Position numbers and translations under genes: made by a program | The notes under the pieces: model-generated | What the model was told of the DNA's origin: nothing | Database searches by the model: none | What the model saw: the letters and a program-made list of their open reading frames with translations, nothing else | In this document: positions 11,050 to 21,619 of the stretch, one piece after another | Position numbering within the stretch: the first letter of the stretch is position 1 | Layout: every line of letters starts with the position of its first letter | Source: Cycas panzhihuaensis | Taxonomy: Eukaryota; Cycadophyta | Direction: 5' to 3' | Length of the DNA stretch: 64,000 nucleotides | Assembly (NCBI GenBank): GCA_023213395.1 | Contig: CM041465.1 | Span: forward strand, 2,108,001 to 2,172,000

Positions 11050-11850
11050 GAAAACCTTTCACCCTTGATATTTGCTTGGGGCTCTGGAAAACCCTTATTT
11101 AATCTTTAGATGAAGATTCCACAATATGATTTTGAGAAAGATGTAGAGGTACATATATGGATTAATAAGATTAAGTTGGCTTTCAAGATCTAATGTGTTT
11201 TTTATTGGAAGGATAAGTTTAATATTGCTTTGCACCACTTGGATAGGGTAACCCATACATGGGGAGATAAATGGATCTCTCAAAACTCTAGAGGGGGCTT
11301 AAGTAAATTTGTGGCCATAATGACTCAAAGAGCAAATTAAAACTAAAATAAGCTATATGATGTCCAACTTATGCAATTATTTTAAAAAGATATGTTAGTA
11401 GAAGAGTATACAAGGAAATTCTAGATTTGGGAGTCAAAGACCAACCTCTCACTAAATCTAATGTGCAAGATCTTCACCTCTAATCTACAATTTGAAATTC
11501 AAACTAGGATAAGGATGTTTGAATAAAAAATCCTTAAAAAACTATTATTTATTATTAAGAAAGTAGAAATCCATTTTGAAGCTATTAATAGGTAGGCTTT
11601 AAATTTAGGTAAGAAATGGTCTATGTCTATAATAGAAAGGACAATGAGGAGGAAAAGTTTGAGCCCTCCTTGTTTAAAAGACCCAGTTGCCAATCTACCC
11701 AAAACCATGATCCCTCCAGTATAAATCTTTATTGTAGGTGTTTCTAACCCTAGAGTAAGGACCATAGTTGTAACCCCAAAAAAATTTATATTGCTAAAGA
11801 TACATATCCATCTAAATCTAAGCTTGAACTAATAATGGTACCCTTGAGAA
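11050..11850 (+). pseudogene. Gyp1: decayed gypsy gag
   Basis: Plus-strand remnant with the layout of a Ty3/gypsy gag. A central 'QYDFEKDVEVHIWINKIKLAF' region and 'HHLDRVTHTWGDKW' correspond to the conserved block preceding the 'W..F..A....F' signature of retrotransposon gag, and 'MLVEEYTRKF' fits the family's 'VxEYxxxF' motif. Stops and frame changes are frequent. The identification rests on these short matches and on the position upstream of gypsy protease and RT remnants. Confidence 0.5.
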
Positions 11851-11939
11851 ACTTGAAGTCAAATGTGAACCAAAGAACTAAAGCCCACCTATGATAGAAG
11901 CAAAGAAGCTAACAATCTCTTACTACGATGATAGAATTG

Positions 11940-12292
11940 GATTGCTTGGATGCCTTCAATTTTTTTGGCCATAATAAAGGCTATAGCTTTGATCATGACA
12001 AACCCTAGGAATACATTTAATATTCTAGACAAAAAGCAAGTTCATATACTAGGTCTCCCTTTATATACCTCTAAAAGCTTTCTAATCAAAATCCTAAGCC
12101 CACTAAAGTCTTTAATGTATAGGAGTAGTGCATTATGTAGAACTTACATTAGTCAATTATATCTTTAAAGATAAATTTTATGCTGTTGATGCTAGGATAG
12201 GGGATATTATTTTAGGAATTCAATGGTTGTACTCAACAAGAACTTAATCCACTAACTACCAAGAGAGGTTCTTCTTATTTGAGTGAGGGGTT
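11940..12292 (+). pseudogene. Gyp1: decayed aspartic protease region
   Basis: Near 12110-12240 the translation VVHYVELTLVNYIFKDKFY followed by VDARIGDIILGIQWL resembles the C-terminal half of a gypsy-type retropepsin, where the D-I-(I/V)-L-G-(I/M)-x-W-L motif ends the domain. The active-site DTG/DSG is not recognised. The region is interrupted at 12293-12297 by the insertion of Cop2, and RT resumes beyond it at about 19912. Confidence 0.5.
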
Positions 12293-12297
12293 GTGAG
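12293..12297. repeat. Cop2 target site duplication, left copy (gtgag)
   Basis: Identical to 19907-19911 immediately outside the other LTR. A 5-bp duplication is the usual footprint of copia integrase. Confidence 0.9.
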
Positions 12298-12594
12298 TGA
12301 AAAGGGTTAATGACATAAGATCATTACATTAGTTGATTATTTTGAAAAAGGGTCTTAAGTGAACTTTAAATTAAATCACTTAAGTGAAATGCACTTTCAT
12401 GTGCATTATGTGTAATTTCATTTCACCTAACTCTAATGCTCCATCTCTCAATATAAAAGTAAAGCTCAATGGAGGAGATTCATTCTTACTTCCCCATTTT
12501 GTGAGAGCTATTTTCTTTCTCTCAAGTCTCTCTTACTCCCATGTTTGCCTTTGTGTTTAGTGCACGGTGATGAATGATAGATCCACTCTTTTCA
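12298..12594 (+). repeat. Cop2 5' LTR
   Basis: Starts TG, ends CA. It contains a TATA box tataaaag at 12452-12459 as the likely promoter of the element. Upstream of that lie a direct repeat cttaagtgaa (12354-12363 and 12379-12388) and a 12-bp palindrome tcacttaagtga (12376-12387), kept in three of the four Cop2/Cop3 LTR copies and within two changes in the other. Confidence 0.95.
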
Positions 12595-12596
12595 TG

Positions 12597-12608
12597 TGGT
12601 ATCAGAGC
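12597..12608 (+). promoter_or_regulatory. Cop2 primer binding site
   Basis: Exact tggtatcagagc, complementary to the 3' end of plant initiator methionine tRNA, two bases inside the 5' LTR. It primes minus-strand DNA synthesis in this family. Confidence 0.95.
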
Positions 12609-14625
12609 TTGCTTCTTTCATATTCCTCACTTACACTTGCAATGGAGCCATCACTTCCTTCTCCCTCACAATCCATGTGGTGAAGGAGATTGTGAAAGTG
12701 AATTTAGAAATATTTTTAAGTTATTATGATAGCATATTTTGTATTGTTTACTTTTCCTTTCTTGTTTGCAGGTTTGTAAGCATAATACAAGGAGTTGTAA
12801 AACCTAAGGATTCCAATCCTTTGCTGGCCATTCATACTATCTCATTTTTCCTTTTCTTTCCCCTCTTTTTGTCTATTTAACAAGGGGAAATGCTGTCGAA
12901 ACTTTCCCAACATTTAGAAGAATGATTGTAAGGGGAGGTTTTACCCCTTTTTTTTTTAAGAATTTTGAGTTATTTAAAATATCTATCATTGTATGCTCTC
13001 ACCTTGCCTATATTGGGATCTTAGTGATCAAAAAATGATAGAAATTTCATATGGTATCATGTGTTAATGAGATATTAGGAAGCTGAAATTTCTGCAGAAA
13101 TATAATTTAATTACTAAACTTCAAAGGTCTATAAAATCTTCTACAGAGCTCCAATTGAAGTGATTCCAATTGTCAAAGATGAGACTCTGAGTCTACTTTC
13201 CAGCAAAAAAAATGACACCTAATTTGGATGTCGTATGAGAAAGTTATTGATGTTTTAGTGAACAGTAGTTATTTTTAGTAAGAATTCTAGAAAAATATAA
13301 TTTCCTAACTTTGCGGCACTTTCAAAAACTTTCCATAACTCATTTGGACCTGATTCCACTTCCTGAAGATGAAGCTCTGAGTCTAGTTTTCAACACAAAA
13401 ACCGACACTCCATTTCGACATCGTGGGAGAAAGTTATTACTGATTTAGTGAAGACTACTTTCGTTTGTATTAACAAAAAAAAAAAAAGTGAAGAAAATTT
13501 CTTCCTTTTAATAAGGCTTAAAAGCTCATTATAAAAGTGAGAAAAAAAACACCTGGATCAGAGAAATATCCGGTGTCCTTACTCACTTATTAGCATTGCA
13601 TTTTAGCACTCTAAAATTACTCAAAGCAAGCACTCTAAAGATACTTCAAGCAAGCACTCCAAGCAAGCATTATTTTCGGTTAAATGTACGTTTGATGCAA
13701 TTCGATAATCTTTTCACTCTTCCTAAAAGGAACGCATCACGTACGCTATTTTCTGCAATCTTGTACCTATTCACACACTCGCCAAGGTTGAGATACCTTG
13801 GTTGGCAGAATGCCATGCCATATAGGAGGTGTGGGTTTCAAGTTGGGACTAGACTAAACCAAAATATTGGTGAGGTTTGGTTAGCCATACCATCGTGCCT
13901 CAATCAGGGATCATCCTGATAACCAACTGAGAAAACTGAAACTTTAATACAAGATTAAAATATATCCAATCCAATATTCATCATAGCCATGGGTATGTAC
14001 GTATCACTCTTTAGAGGAGGTATATAGCTGCTCATTGGTGAACTGGGTGAGGATTGAGAGTATCTGGGCTCCATTGTGACTTGGATTTCATCACTAAGCA
14101 CGATTGCGGGTATCGCGGGTGAAGGCTAATTTAATTCTACTAGAAGCCTAGGCATCCCTTCAACAACCTCAACTATACGTTGGGCACAAGTTAGAGATTA
14201 TTGGGTTGATTACACATCCTACATTTAAGTTTCAAGTTGTGTAAACCCAATGATGTCAGCTTCTACATTGGCCTATAATCTTGTATATTGATCATTTACT
14301 TATTTGTAAAAAGTGATCCATAGTGTAATCACAATCATAATGCTTCTCATATTTCTGCTGCGTCAGGTTAATGTTTTCTACAAGTGTTAGTGGCCAATTT
14401 TTATCATAGTACTTCTCATATTCTTGCTGTGTCAGGTTAATATTTGTCACAAGTGTTGGTGACTTTTCTCTAAGTTGCTCCCTTAATCTTTGAGCAACCA
14501 TTCTCACTTCTTCTTCCTTTTACTACACTACTTCATTATATTTCCCATTTGTAAATAGTGATCGGTCATTTATTTCCATCACTTTTATAGTCCCTTGTTC
14601 ATTTCTTCCCTTCTAAAAAGATACC
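12609..14625 (+). other. Cop2 long leader
   Basis: About 2 kb without sense coding, kept at nearly the same length in the three relatives. It contains an intron-acceptor-like tttgcag near 12770, an imperfect tandem duplication of about 190 bp (about 13078-13266 and 13267-13455, each with 'aaatataattt', 'gatgaRgctctgagtct', 'gacacc/actcc' and 'gagaaagttatt'), short 'caagcactc' repeats near 13625-13670, and an antisense reading frame at 13955-14125. A leader this long is unusual for copia elements. Confidence 0.75.
13955..14125 (-). other. Antisense ORF in Cop2 leader (56 codons)
   Basis: On the strand opposite to gag-pol, an open frame includes SDEIQVTMEPRYSQSSP followed by SSPMSSYIPPLKSDT and PMAMMNIG. 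It has no ATG at its beginning: a stop lies directly upstream at 14126-14128, where the relatives in Cop6 and Cop7 continue to an ATG. The same peptide is recognisable in Cop3, Cop6 and Cop7. I do not recognise the protein. It is Ser/Pro/Tyr-rich with no membrane segment. It may be a captured host exon or an accessory ORF; in this copy it is probably broken. Confidence 0.5.
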
Positions 14626-15580
14626 ATGTCTTCACAGTTCAAGCAAAATATGAACTGCATTCTAAAAAGGAAAGAAAATTGGGATATGTGGTTCACTGGT
14701 GTCAGAAATACTACAAAGTATGAAGGTCTATAGAGAGATCACTTACAACCTACACCACCTGTTGCATTCTGACTACCACAAGCTGCTTCAACAGAGGTGC
14801 TCCAAGCTACTCCTCTTGAAGGCTGCCTAAACACCAATGGGAACTTGATGATGATAAAATCCGCGGGGATCTTGCTTGTCATGATTATTCCCTGCATAAT
14901 CTCATTGATGAAGCTATACATGATACAGCATGGAAAGTTCTTGAAGTTCTTAAGAAGAACTTTGATATTAAATCAAACTTAGAATTTGTTCACTTAGTGC
15001 TGAAGATGAACAAATTGAAAATGCAAAAAGGACATGCAAGTGAGACAATCAATCTCTTTCATCCAATCAAGCAAGCCATTGATAAAGATTTTAAAACTCA
15101 ATGCATTACATGGGCTTTCTTGATTTAATCATATCTCCATATCCCAAACTATAAAAATCTATTGGGAAGTCTTCAATCTAGTGGCACTTTGAAGACCCTA
15201 AACTTTGAGGATCTTGCTGATAAGTTCATTGAATTTGATAAGACCTTTGATACTAACTTTGCCACTACATCAGATCCAGTTGATGCTACTTTTGAAGTGG
15301 AAGAAGATCTTTGTTACACCAAAAATCAAGGTTAATACTCTCGTAGAGGTGGTAATTCTCGTGGAAGAGGAAGAGGTAGATAACAAGGACAACATCCTCT
15401 TAGTCAACAGGTTCCTTAATTCTAACAAAAATAGTCTCAAGACCAAGGCCAAAATAATCAACCTAGACATAGATCCAGTAATCAGAGACAATCCAACTAG
15501 CCCAATACTTGGACTGGAAATCAAACAATCGTGTGCTAAAGGTGTAATAGAAAATGACATTATACAAAAAATTATAGAAC
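14626..15580 (+). pseudogene. Cop2: gag pseudogene
   Basis: Begins at ATG 14626 with MSSQFKQNMNCILKRKENWD, followed by WFTGVRNTTKYEGL and then a stop. Downstream, in other frames, HDYSLHNLIDEA-like, VLEVLKKNFDIKS and FVHLVLKMNKLKMQKGHAS segments are recognisable, the usual UBN2-type gag. The zinc knuckle near 15530-15580 has lost its cysteines through frame changes. Gag would form the particle that packages element RNA. Multiple stops and frameshifts make it inactive. Confidence 0.85.
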
Positions 15581-15799
15581 TGCCACCAATAAACTACCAA
15601 GTTATCAATAGTGCCATGGTGCATATAATGTTGATAATACTTCTTTTGAAGATGCTTTTGGTGGAATGCAATTTGCTCATGCACATCTTTAAAGAATTAG
15701 GACCACTTCATCAAATGTTGTTGATAGATCCACTAAGTATATTGAGGCTCATTGTGACTATGCTTATTCACTTTTGCCTTCACCACTTGGAGTTGCAAA

Positions 15800-16000
15800 T
15801 AGTGCTACCTCAAATACTTCATCGTAGATCATGGATACTAGAGCAACACAACACATGACTTGGCATCGCTAGTTCTTTCAAGATTTTGACTTTGATGTTC
15901 GTGGTGTTGTACACATGGCTAACAAATCATCTTAGCCAGTTGAAGGACTTGGAACTGTTTGCTTGAAACTCCCAGGCCTTTCAGATTTTACACTTGTTGA
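15800..16000 (+). pseudogene. Cop2: protease pseudogene
   Basis: Near 15826-15860 the active-site region reads SWIMDTRATQHMTWH, where the family has DSGA/DTGA: Gly is replaced by Arg. The region continues with the spacer LGTVCLKLPGLSDFTLVDVLY and YIPSLKQNLLSLSTLVSRG (about 15940-16060). The substitution alone would inactivate a retropepsin. A stop follows the protease at about 15934. Confidence 0.75.
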
Positions 16001-16179
16001 TGTTTTGTATATTCCTTCTTTGAAGCAGAATCTGCTCTCCCTATCCACCCTTGTCTCTCGTGGATTTGATCTGAGTGTAACTGTAAACAATCAAACTCTC
16101 TATGTCATTCAACCTCCTTCAAATCTTTGTGGTTATGGTGGAATTCTTGATGGCAAACTTTTTCGCCTAACTGGCTCAC

Positions 16180-17183
16180 CATCGTCTAAAGCCAACTATG
16201 TTGATGATGAATTTGCTTTTACCACAACCCTGACTCCTCAAAAGTTGTCCCAAGTAGCTCTATAGCATGCTCGTATGGGCAATATCAAAATTAATCGTTT
16301 AAGAGAACTACAAGACACTCTTCCTGGTTTTCCTAAGTTCCCCTCTAAGCCCTTTAAATGTGAAGCATGTATTATTGCTAAATCTCAAAGACAACCCTTT
16401 CCTTATAGTCAGTGGAAATCTAACCAATCTTTGCAGCTTATACACTCAGATATATACGGTCCTATGCCCATCCCTTCTCTCAAACAGAAGTGGTACTATA
16501 TTACTTTCATTGATAATTTTACTAAGAAAGTATGGGTTGCTTTTCTTGCAAAGAAAGATGAAGCTTTTTCTATGTTTCAAGCTTTCAAGGCCCGCATGGA
16601 AAATGAATCTGGATTCAAGATCAAAATACTTAGGATTGACAATGGTGGCGAGTACACATCCAATGAGTTTGAATTATACCTATGTCAACATGGAATCAAA
16701 CATCAGACCACTATTGCAGGTACACCCTAGTAAAATGGAGTTGTCAAGCGCATGAACAGGACCATCATAAATATGGCTTGTGCTATGCTAGTATATACGA
16801 ATGTCCCTATCTATCTTTGGGTTGAGGCTATCTGGACTGCTGTGTATTACATCAACACTGTTAATCCCTCCAAGCTCGACCCCTCTCCACATGAAATGTG
16901 GTATGGACAAACCCCCTATATCTCCCACTTTAGAATTTTTGGCTCTACTTATTATCCTCATATTCTGGAGCAACATAGAAATAAGCTCCAAGATAGAGCC
17001 ATGAAAGGCATCTTTGTCGGATACCCTATGGACAAAAAGGGATACAAGGTTTTCATACATTCACAGTGCAAAATCATCATCACTAGATATGTTATCTTTG
17101 CGAAGACTGAAGATCAATTACTCAGACTTGACTCCAAGATGCCTTCATACCGATTTAATGATGCTACTGAATTTGATGTCTAG
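16180..17183 (+). pseudogene. Cop2: integrase pseudogene
   Basis: Integrase joins element cDNA to host DNA in the nucleus. The HHCC domain is seen at about 16264-16400, with the second His replaced by Asn (HARMGNIKI) and CEACIIAK intact. In the core, the first Asp (LIHSDIYGPM) and second Asp (LRIDNGGEY) are kept, but the catalytic Glu of VAERMNRT is Lys (VVKRMNRT, GAG to AAG). Two stops sit in the preceding PQQNG motif at about 16729-16735. The C-terminal part FRIFGSTYY and GIFVGYPMDKKGYKVF runs to the stop at 17181. Dead by catalytic loss and stops. Confidence 0.9.
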
Positions 17184-17228
17184 ATTCTAAAATTTAGGGG
17201 GGGAGATACTAAACAGTCGCTTAAAATC

Positions 17229-18422
17229 TTGGAATCTGACAATAGAGCCTTGGAGGATATAAGCTGTGACTCCAAGCCAATGTGTACACATCTAGCACCA
17301 TCATTTGTAAACGACCAAGTTGACAAAGGCAAAGCTATAGCAGAAGGATCATCTTCTCCAACATCTGTGGCTGGCCCATCTTCTCCAGCATCGTCAACTT
17401 CCTCTGTGCCAAATATTTCACATGATCCTTTTCAGGATCAAAACGAAGATCAAGAGGTTGTGGAAATGAAAGCCTCATTACCAACTCGAGGTTTTCTTGA
17501 AGCCTACCAGCTACACAAGGACATGCGACCAAATGAGGTAGGCAAAACTGGCACTAGAAGTGCCCATAAAGTAAGGATGCATGAATCACTTTCTATTGAG
17601 CTTGAACCAACAGAACTGCATCTTACTCTTAATGAAGAGCCCCTAATGTACCAAGAAGCTATAAAGCATACAGCTTGGAGAAATTCCATGAACGAAGAGT
17701 ATCAATCTCTTATTAAGAATGGTACATGGGAGCTTGTTAATCTACCAATTGGAAGAAAGGTAGTTCAAAATAAATGGGTGTTCAAAAACAAGTATAGATC
17801 AGATGGCACCCTAGAAAAACATAAGGCGAGGTTGGTAACAAAAGGATTCACACAAAGGGAAGGCATTGACTACATTAGAATCTTTGCTCTTATAACCAAG
17901 TGGCTTATAATCAGAATTCTTATAGCCTTAGATACTCAACAGGGTTGGAAAATCCACCAACTCGATGTTAAGATCGCATTTCTCAATGGGGACCTTAAAG
18001 AAAAAATTTACATGGCTCAACCAGAAGGATACGAGATTGATGGTCAGGAGCATAAAGTTTGCAGGCTCAAAAAGTCCTTGTACGGCCTAAAGCAAGCCCC
18101 TTGTGCTTGGTTTACCAAGTTGTCTAAAAGAATAAGGCAACTTAGATATGGAGTTTGTGACTATCAAGATATTAATGCAACATTATTCATCAAATGCCAA
18201 AATGATAAAGTCACTTACCTCTTAATCTTTGTGGATGACATACTCATAATGGGAAATAGTGAACAGGTAATTAGCCAGCTGAAGAAGGACCTTGCTAAAA
18301 CTTTTGAATTATCTGACCTCGGGTTGATGAAATATTACTTGGGAATTGAAGTAACTCAAAAGGATGGCAAAATCTTTCTCTCCCAAGAAAAATATATCAA
18401 TGATCTTCTGACAAAGTTTTAG
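17229..18422 (+). pseudogene. Cop2: reverse transcriptase, longest open stretch (397 codons)
   Basis: Copia RT, which copies element RNA into DNA. Motifs in order: WRNSMNEEYQSLIKNGTWEL, VVQNKWVFKNKYRSDGTLEK, the first catalytic Asp in HQLDVKIAFLNGDLKE, SLYGLKQAPCAWF, the FVDDILI catalytic box near 18230, and SDLGLMKYYLGIEV. The catalytic Asp residues are intact. The frame ends at a TAG (18420-18422) where relatives have CAG (FQLEGA), a C-to-T change, and continues in phase to 18818. The first codons are linker between integrase and RT and the frame has no own start; in the live element it was part of one polyprotein. Confidence 0.9.
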
Positions 18423-19139
18423 TTGGAAGGTGCTCAACCAGTGGATACACCTATGGAGCCTAATATTAAACTCTCAGTTGATGGTGATAATAGGGAGGTA
18501 GACGCAACACTCTACAGGCAACTTGTAGGTAGTCTCATCTATACTACGAACACAAGGTCAGATATTGCACACTTTGTTGGCATTCTTGTAAGATTCATGA
18601 CAAATCCTAAGCAGAATCATTGGCAAGTTACAATACGAGTGTTGAGGTACCTAAAGACGGCTAGCAAATATGGTCTGTTGTATGAACCCAATGCAGAATT
18701 TAAACTTTATGTATACACAGACTTAGACTTTGCCAAAGATAAAGACATAGGAAGATCTACGTCTAGGTACATAACATTTTTTGGAACAGCACCAATATCA
18801 TGGAGATCTAGACAGTAGAAGATAGTTGCAGACTCAACTACCAAAGCTGAGTACATTGCTGCTTCTGAGACAAGCAAGGAGGTGATATGGCTTAGAAAAT
18901 TGTTGAATATATTAAATGCCACCCAAACAAGTTCTACCAGCTTACATGTAGATAATCAATCTACAATCCAAATGGCTAAAAATCCTATATTTCATGATCG
19001 TACCAAACATATAAGTATAAAAGTCCATAGGATTAGAGAACTAGTTCATGATGGCACAATTCAATTAGAGTACTTCCCCACAGCAGATCAAGTGGCCGAT
19101 ATCTTCAACAAACCACTAAAGAGGGTGAAGTTTAAATAA
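18423..19139 (+). pseudogene. Cop2: RT C-terminus and RNase H pseudogene
   Basis: In-phase continuation of RT (DTPMEPNIKLSVDGDNREVD, LVGSLIYTTNTRSDIA) into RNase H (YTDLDFAKDKDIGRSTSRYI, then AEYIAASETSKEVIWLRKLL, LHVDNQSTIQMAKNPIFHDR, and TADQVADIFNKPLKRVKF). A stop at about 18817 replaces the Gln of WRSRWQK. The final stop taa is at 19137-19139. RNase H would remove the RNA strand after reverse transcription. Confidence 0.88.
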
Positions 19140-19597
19140 TTCTGAAAGCAACTTGGCCTTAGGGCCTCCATCTCTAACGGATTGAAGGAGATGACAATAG
19201 CACCATCATACTCTGTCTCATTCATGAAAACCCCTTGTGGGCGCGGAAGGATAAGAGTAAGTCTCTACTCTATCCCATTCGTGAAAACCCCATGTGGGCG
19301 CGAAAAGATAAGGGTTGTATCATTTTAGAAAATTAGAACCTGTGAAAACCTGAAAGGGCATGGGGGATGACCAAATAGTATATGGAGACTCAGTAGATTT
19401 TAGGTATAAAATTCATTGTACTGATTGGCTATCTAGCTACATTTGAAGAGCTGAGCCATGTTAGTAGATTAGAAAATTTGTGGGTTTTCTTCCCCATGAG
19501 GGTTTCCCACAAAAGTGTCATACTAGTTTGCTTTGTAAGAGGCTCAAATGAAGACCTCATGGGATAAATAAAATAGGATGAAATGACCTTCTACCAT
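19140..19597 (+). other. Cop2 3' non-coding block with 57-bp tandem pair
   Basis: Non-coding block between RNase H and the polypurine tract. Two 57-bp units start at 19209 and 19266, each with 'tactct.tc.cattc', 'gtgaaaacccc', 'tgtgggcgcg' and 'aa.gataag.gt'. From about 19178 onwards the block is almost identical to 39350-39788 of Cop3 (one base change and one 4-bp indel), much closer than the coding parts. The CpG-rich gggcgcg motifs are unmutated. Confidence 0.8.
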
Positions 19598-19609
19598 TAA
19601 TGGGGAGAT
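19598..19609 (+). promoter_or_regulatory. Cop2 polypurine tract
   Basis: aatggggagat directly before the 3' LTR; the RNase-H-resistant primer for plus-strand DNA synthesis. Confidence 0.85.
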
Positions 19610-19906
19610 TGAAAAGGGTTAATGACATAAGGTCATTACATTAGTTGATTATTTCGAAAAAGGGTCTTAAGTGAACTTTAAATTAGATCACTTAAGTGAA
19701 ATGCACTTTCATGTGCATTATGTATAATTTTATTTCACCTAACTCTAATACTCCCTCTCTCAATATAAAAGTAAAGTTCAATGGAGGAGATTCATTCTTA
19801 CCTCCCCATTTTGTGAGAGCTACTTTCTTTCTCTCAAGTCTCTCTTGCTCCCATATTTGCCTTTGTGTTTAGTGCATGGAGATGAAGGATAGATCCACTC
19901 TTTACA
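19610..19906 (+). repeat. Cop2 3' LTR
   Basis: Same length (297 bp) as the 5' LTR. Starts tgaaaaggg, ends tttaca. Its first 117 bp are identical to the 3' LTR of Cop3. Confidence 0.95.
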
Positions 19907-19911
19907 GTGAG
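19907..19911. repeat. Cop2 target site duplication, right copy (gtgag)
   Basis: Perfect match to 12293-12297. Confidence 0.9.
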
Positions 19912-20870
19912 TATACCATCAAACCCTTGATCCTAAAAGACATCAAGATTATTGGCTCTAGCTAGATGACCAAGATTTTGAAGAAGGGCCATTTTGGGCT
20001 TATGGCTCATTTATGTTACATGGATACAAATCCCTTTTTCCAACAAGACCAAGTCTTAGGGATCATAGGATTGCCCTAAAGTATAAGGTCTTTTTCTAAG
20101 ATCTACTTAAGGGATTTCCACTAGATAGAGAATTAGAACACATCATTGAACTTGATCCTACTAAGTGCACTATAGTAGTTCACTCTCATAGATATAGATA
20201 TTATTAGAAATAAGAAATTGAGAGACTTATTCAGGAGTTATTAGGAATAAGAATAATTGTTATAAGCGAGGGCCTCTATGCTGTATTAATTGTCCTAGCC
20301 AGGAAAATTCATTTTTGTATCGATTATAAGGCACTCAATTATATTATAGTAAAAAATAAATTTTTAATACTTAGGATTGATGATCCATTGGATGAGTTGC
20401 ATGGGGCTAGTACTTCTCTAAGATTAACCTTTGATTTGTATTCAATTCTATGATTAGGAGAAGACAGTCCTTTGGACTCATGAGGTGTATTATCAGTTAT
20501 GAGTAATGCCTTTTAGGTTCTACAATTATCAAGCCACATTCCAAGCATTGATGAGCAAGGTGTTCAATAAATTTCTCCATGAGTTTATCCTTATCTTTTT
20601 CGATGATATGTTGATTCATAATAGAAATCATTAACATCCCATTTAGAACATTTAGCCAAAGAGAAGTTGTATGTTAAAGAATCCAAGTGTAAATTTTCCA
20701 AGACATATTTAGAGTACCTTGGCTATATCATTTCAACAAAAAGGGTACACACAAATCCTATTAAGATAAAGGTAATGTCTAAATGGCCTATACCCAAATA
20801 TGTTATTCCTACAATTAGTAAGATTTTACTGTAAACTTGTAAGAAGTTGCTCCTTTATAGCTTAGCCTCT
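19912..20870 (+). pseudogene. Gyp1: decayed gypsy reverse transcriptase
   Basis: Continues Gyp1 to the right of Cop2. In mixed frames the conserved series of Ty3/gypsy RT is visible: LLKGFPLDRELEHIIELDP (about 20100-20155), ARKIHFCIDYKALNYIIVKN-like sequence (about 20295-20350), RIDDPLDELHGAS (about 20372-20412), YELWVMPFRFYNYQATFQALM-like sequence (about 20490-20550), and VFNKFLHEFILIFFDDMLIH, the last holding the catalytic Asp-Asp at 20602-20607. Then SKCKFSKTYLEYLGYIIS-like sequence (about 20680-20730). Many stops; not functional. Confidence 0.85.
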
Positions 20871-20879
20871 AACTTGCCT

Positions 20880-21180
20880 TATGATGAAGGACACTTTTTG
20901 TTGGTCCATTGAGGGACAAAGGGCCTTTGATGACCTTAAAGAGGCCCTTATTTCCACCGTAGTGTTGGTTGTTCCTAGTTTCTCAAATCCATTTTCATTG
21001 AATATGATCCCCCTAAGTCCAAACTAAGTGTTATTCTTATATAATATGACCACTACATTACTTTTCAAAGTAGGAAGTTAAATTTAAAGATATATGTTTA
21101 CTTACATTATAAAGAGATGTTAATAATTTTGTATGTAATGGGCAAATAACATTACCTTTTGTTGGGAAATAAGTTCTTTA
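20880..21180 (+). pseudogene. Gyp1: decayed gypsy RNase H
   Basis: CWSIEGQRAFDDLKEALIST and VVLVVPSFSNPF (about 20905-20990) match the start of the gypsy RNase H region (W...QxAFxxLKxxL.xxPVLxxPDFxxPF). Further parts are decayed beyond recognition. Confidence 0.75.
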
Positions 21181-21619
21181 TAAAAGAATAGTAGAAATAA
21201 ATTAATAGATAATAGCCCTATAACTTTAGCTAGACCACTTTATCTTAAAATACCTTTTGAATCAAGAGACACTTACAAAAGCATAGTAGAAACGAATTAA
21301 TAGATAATAGCCTTATAACTTTGAAATTATATATACAAAGGGGAAGGAGAATGTGGTGACAAATGTTGTGTCTCACTAGGATGACTCTTGTTTTTCATAC
21401 CATCTCTGCTTGGTAATCTTCTTGGATAGAGGATCCTCTTGAGGACTACAAAGTGACCCTACTATACTCCAACTCAAAGAAGACATCATAGATGGAAGGG
21501 AAGTGAAGGATCTGTTAGTCAAGAATGATGTCATCTTCTTCAAAGATATTACCTACTTTAAAAAGGGCTCCTTTCATCCATAAGGAACTTGAACATATAT
21601 ATGTATCCCCTTATGTAGG

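Larger units (their letters stand above)
12298..19906 (+). mobile_element. Cop2: full-length degenerate Ty1/copia element inside Gyp1
   Basis: A 7609-bp LTR retrotransposon bounded by two 297-bp LTRs (tgaaaaggg at the left; ends ttttca in the 5' copy and tttaca in the 3' copy) and a perfect 5-bp duplication gtgag. Order: 5' LTR, primer site, about 2-kb leader, gag, protease, integrase, RT, RNase H, 460-bp non-coding block, polypurine tract, 3' LTR. The integrase-before-RT order defines copia. By eye the LTRs differ at about 16 of 297 positions (about 5%), nearly all transitions. Stops in every domain make it non-autonomous. It is inserted between the protease and RT of Gyp1 and is the same subfamily as Cop3 (33753-40086). 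Confidence 0.95.

Noticed and set aside
12596-12880. 94-codon frame starting at the primer site of Cop2, with a like frame at 34052-34336 in Cop3
   Set aside because: The likeness is explained by shared leader DNA. It does not start with ATG (GTG in the primer site area), is hydrophobic, and nothing known resembles it.
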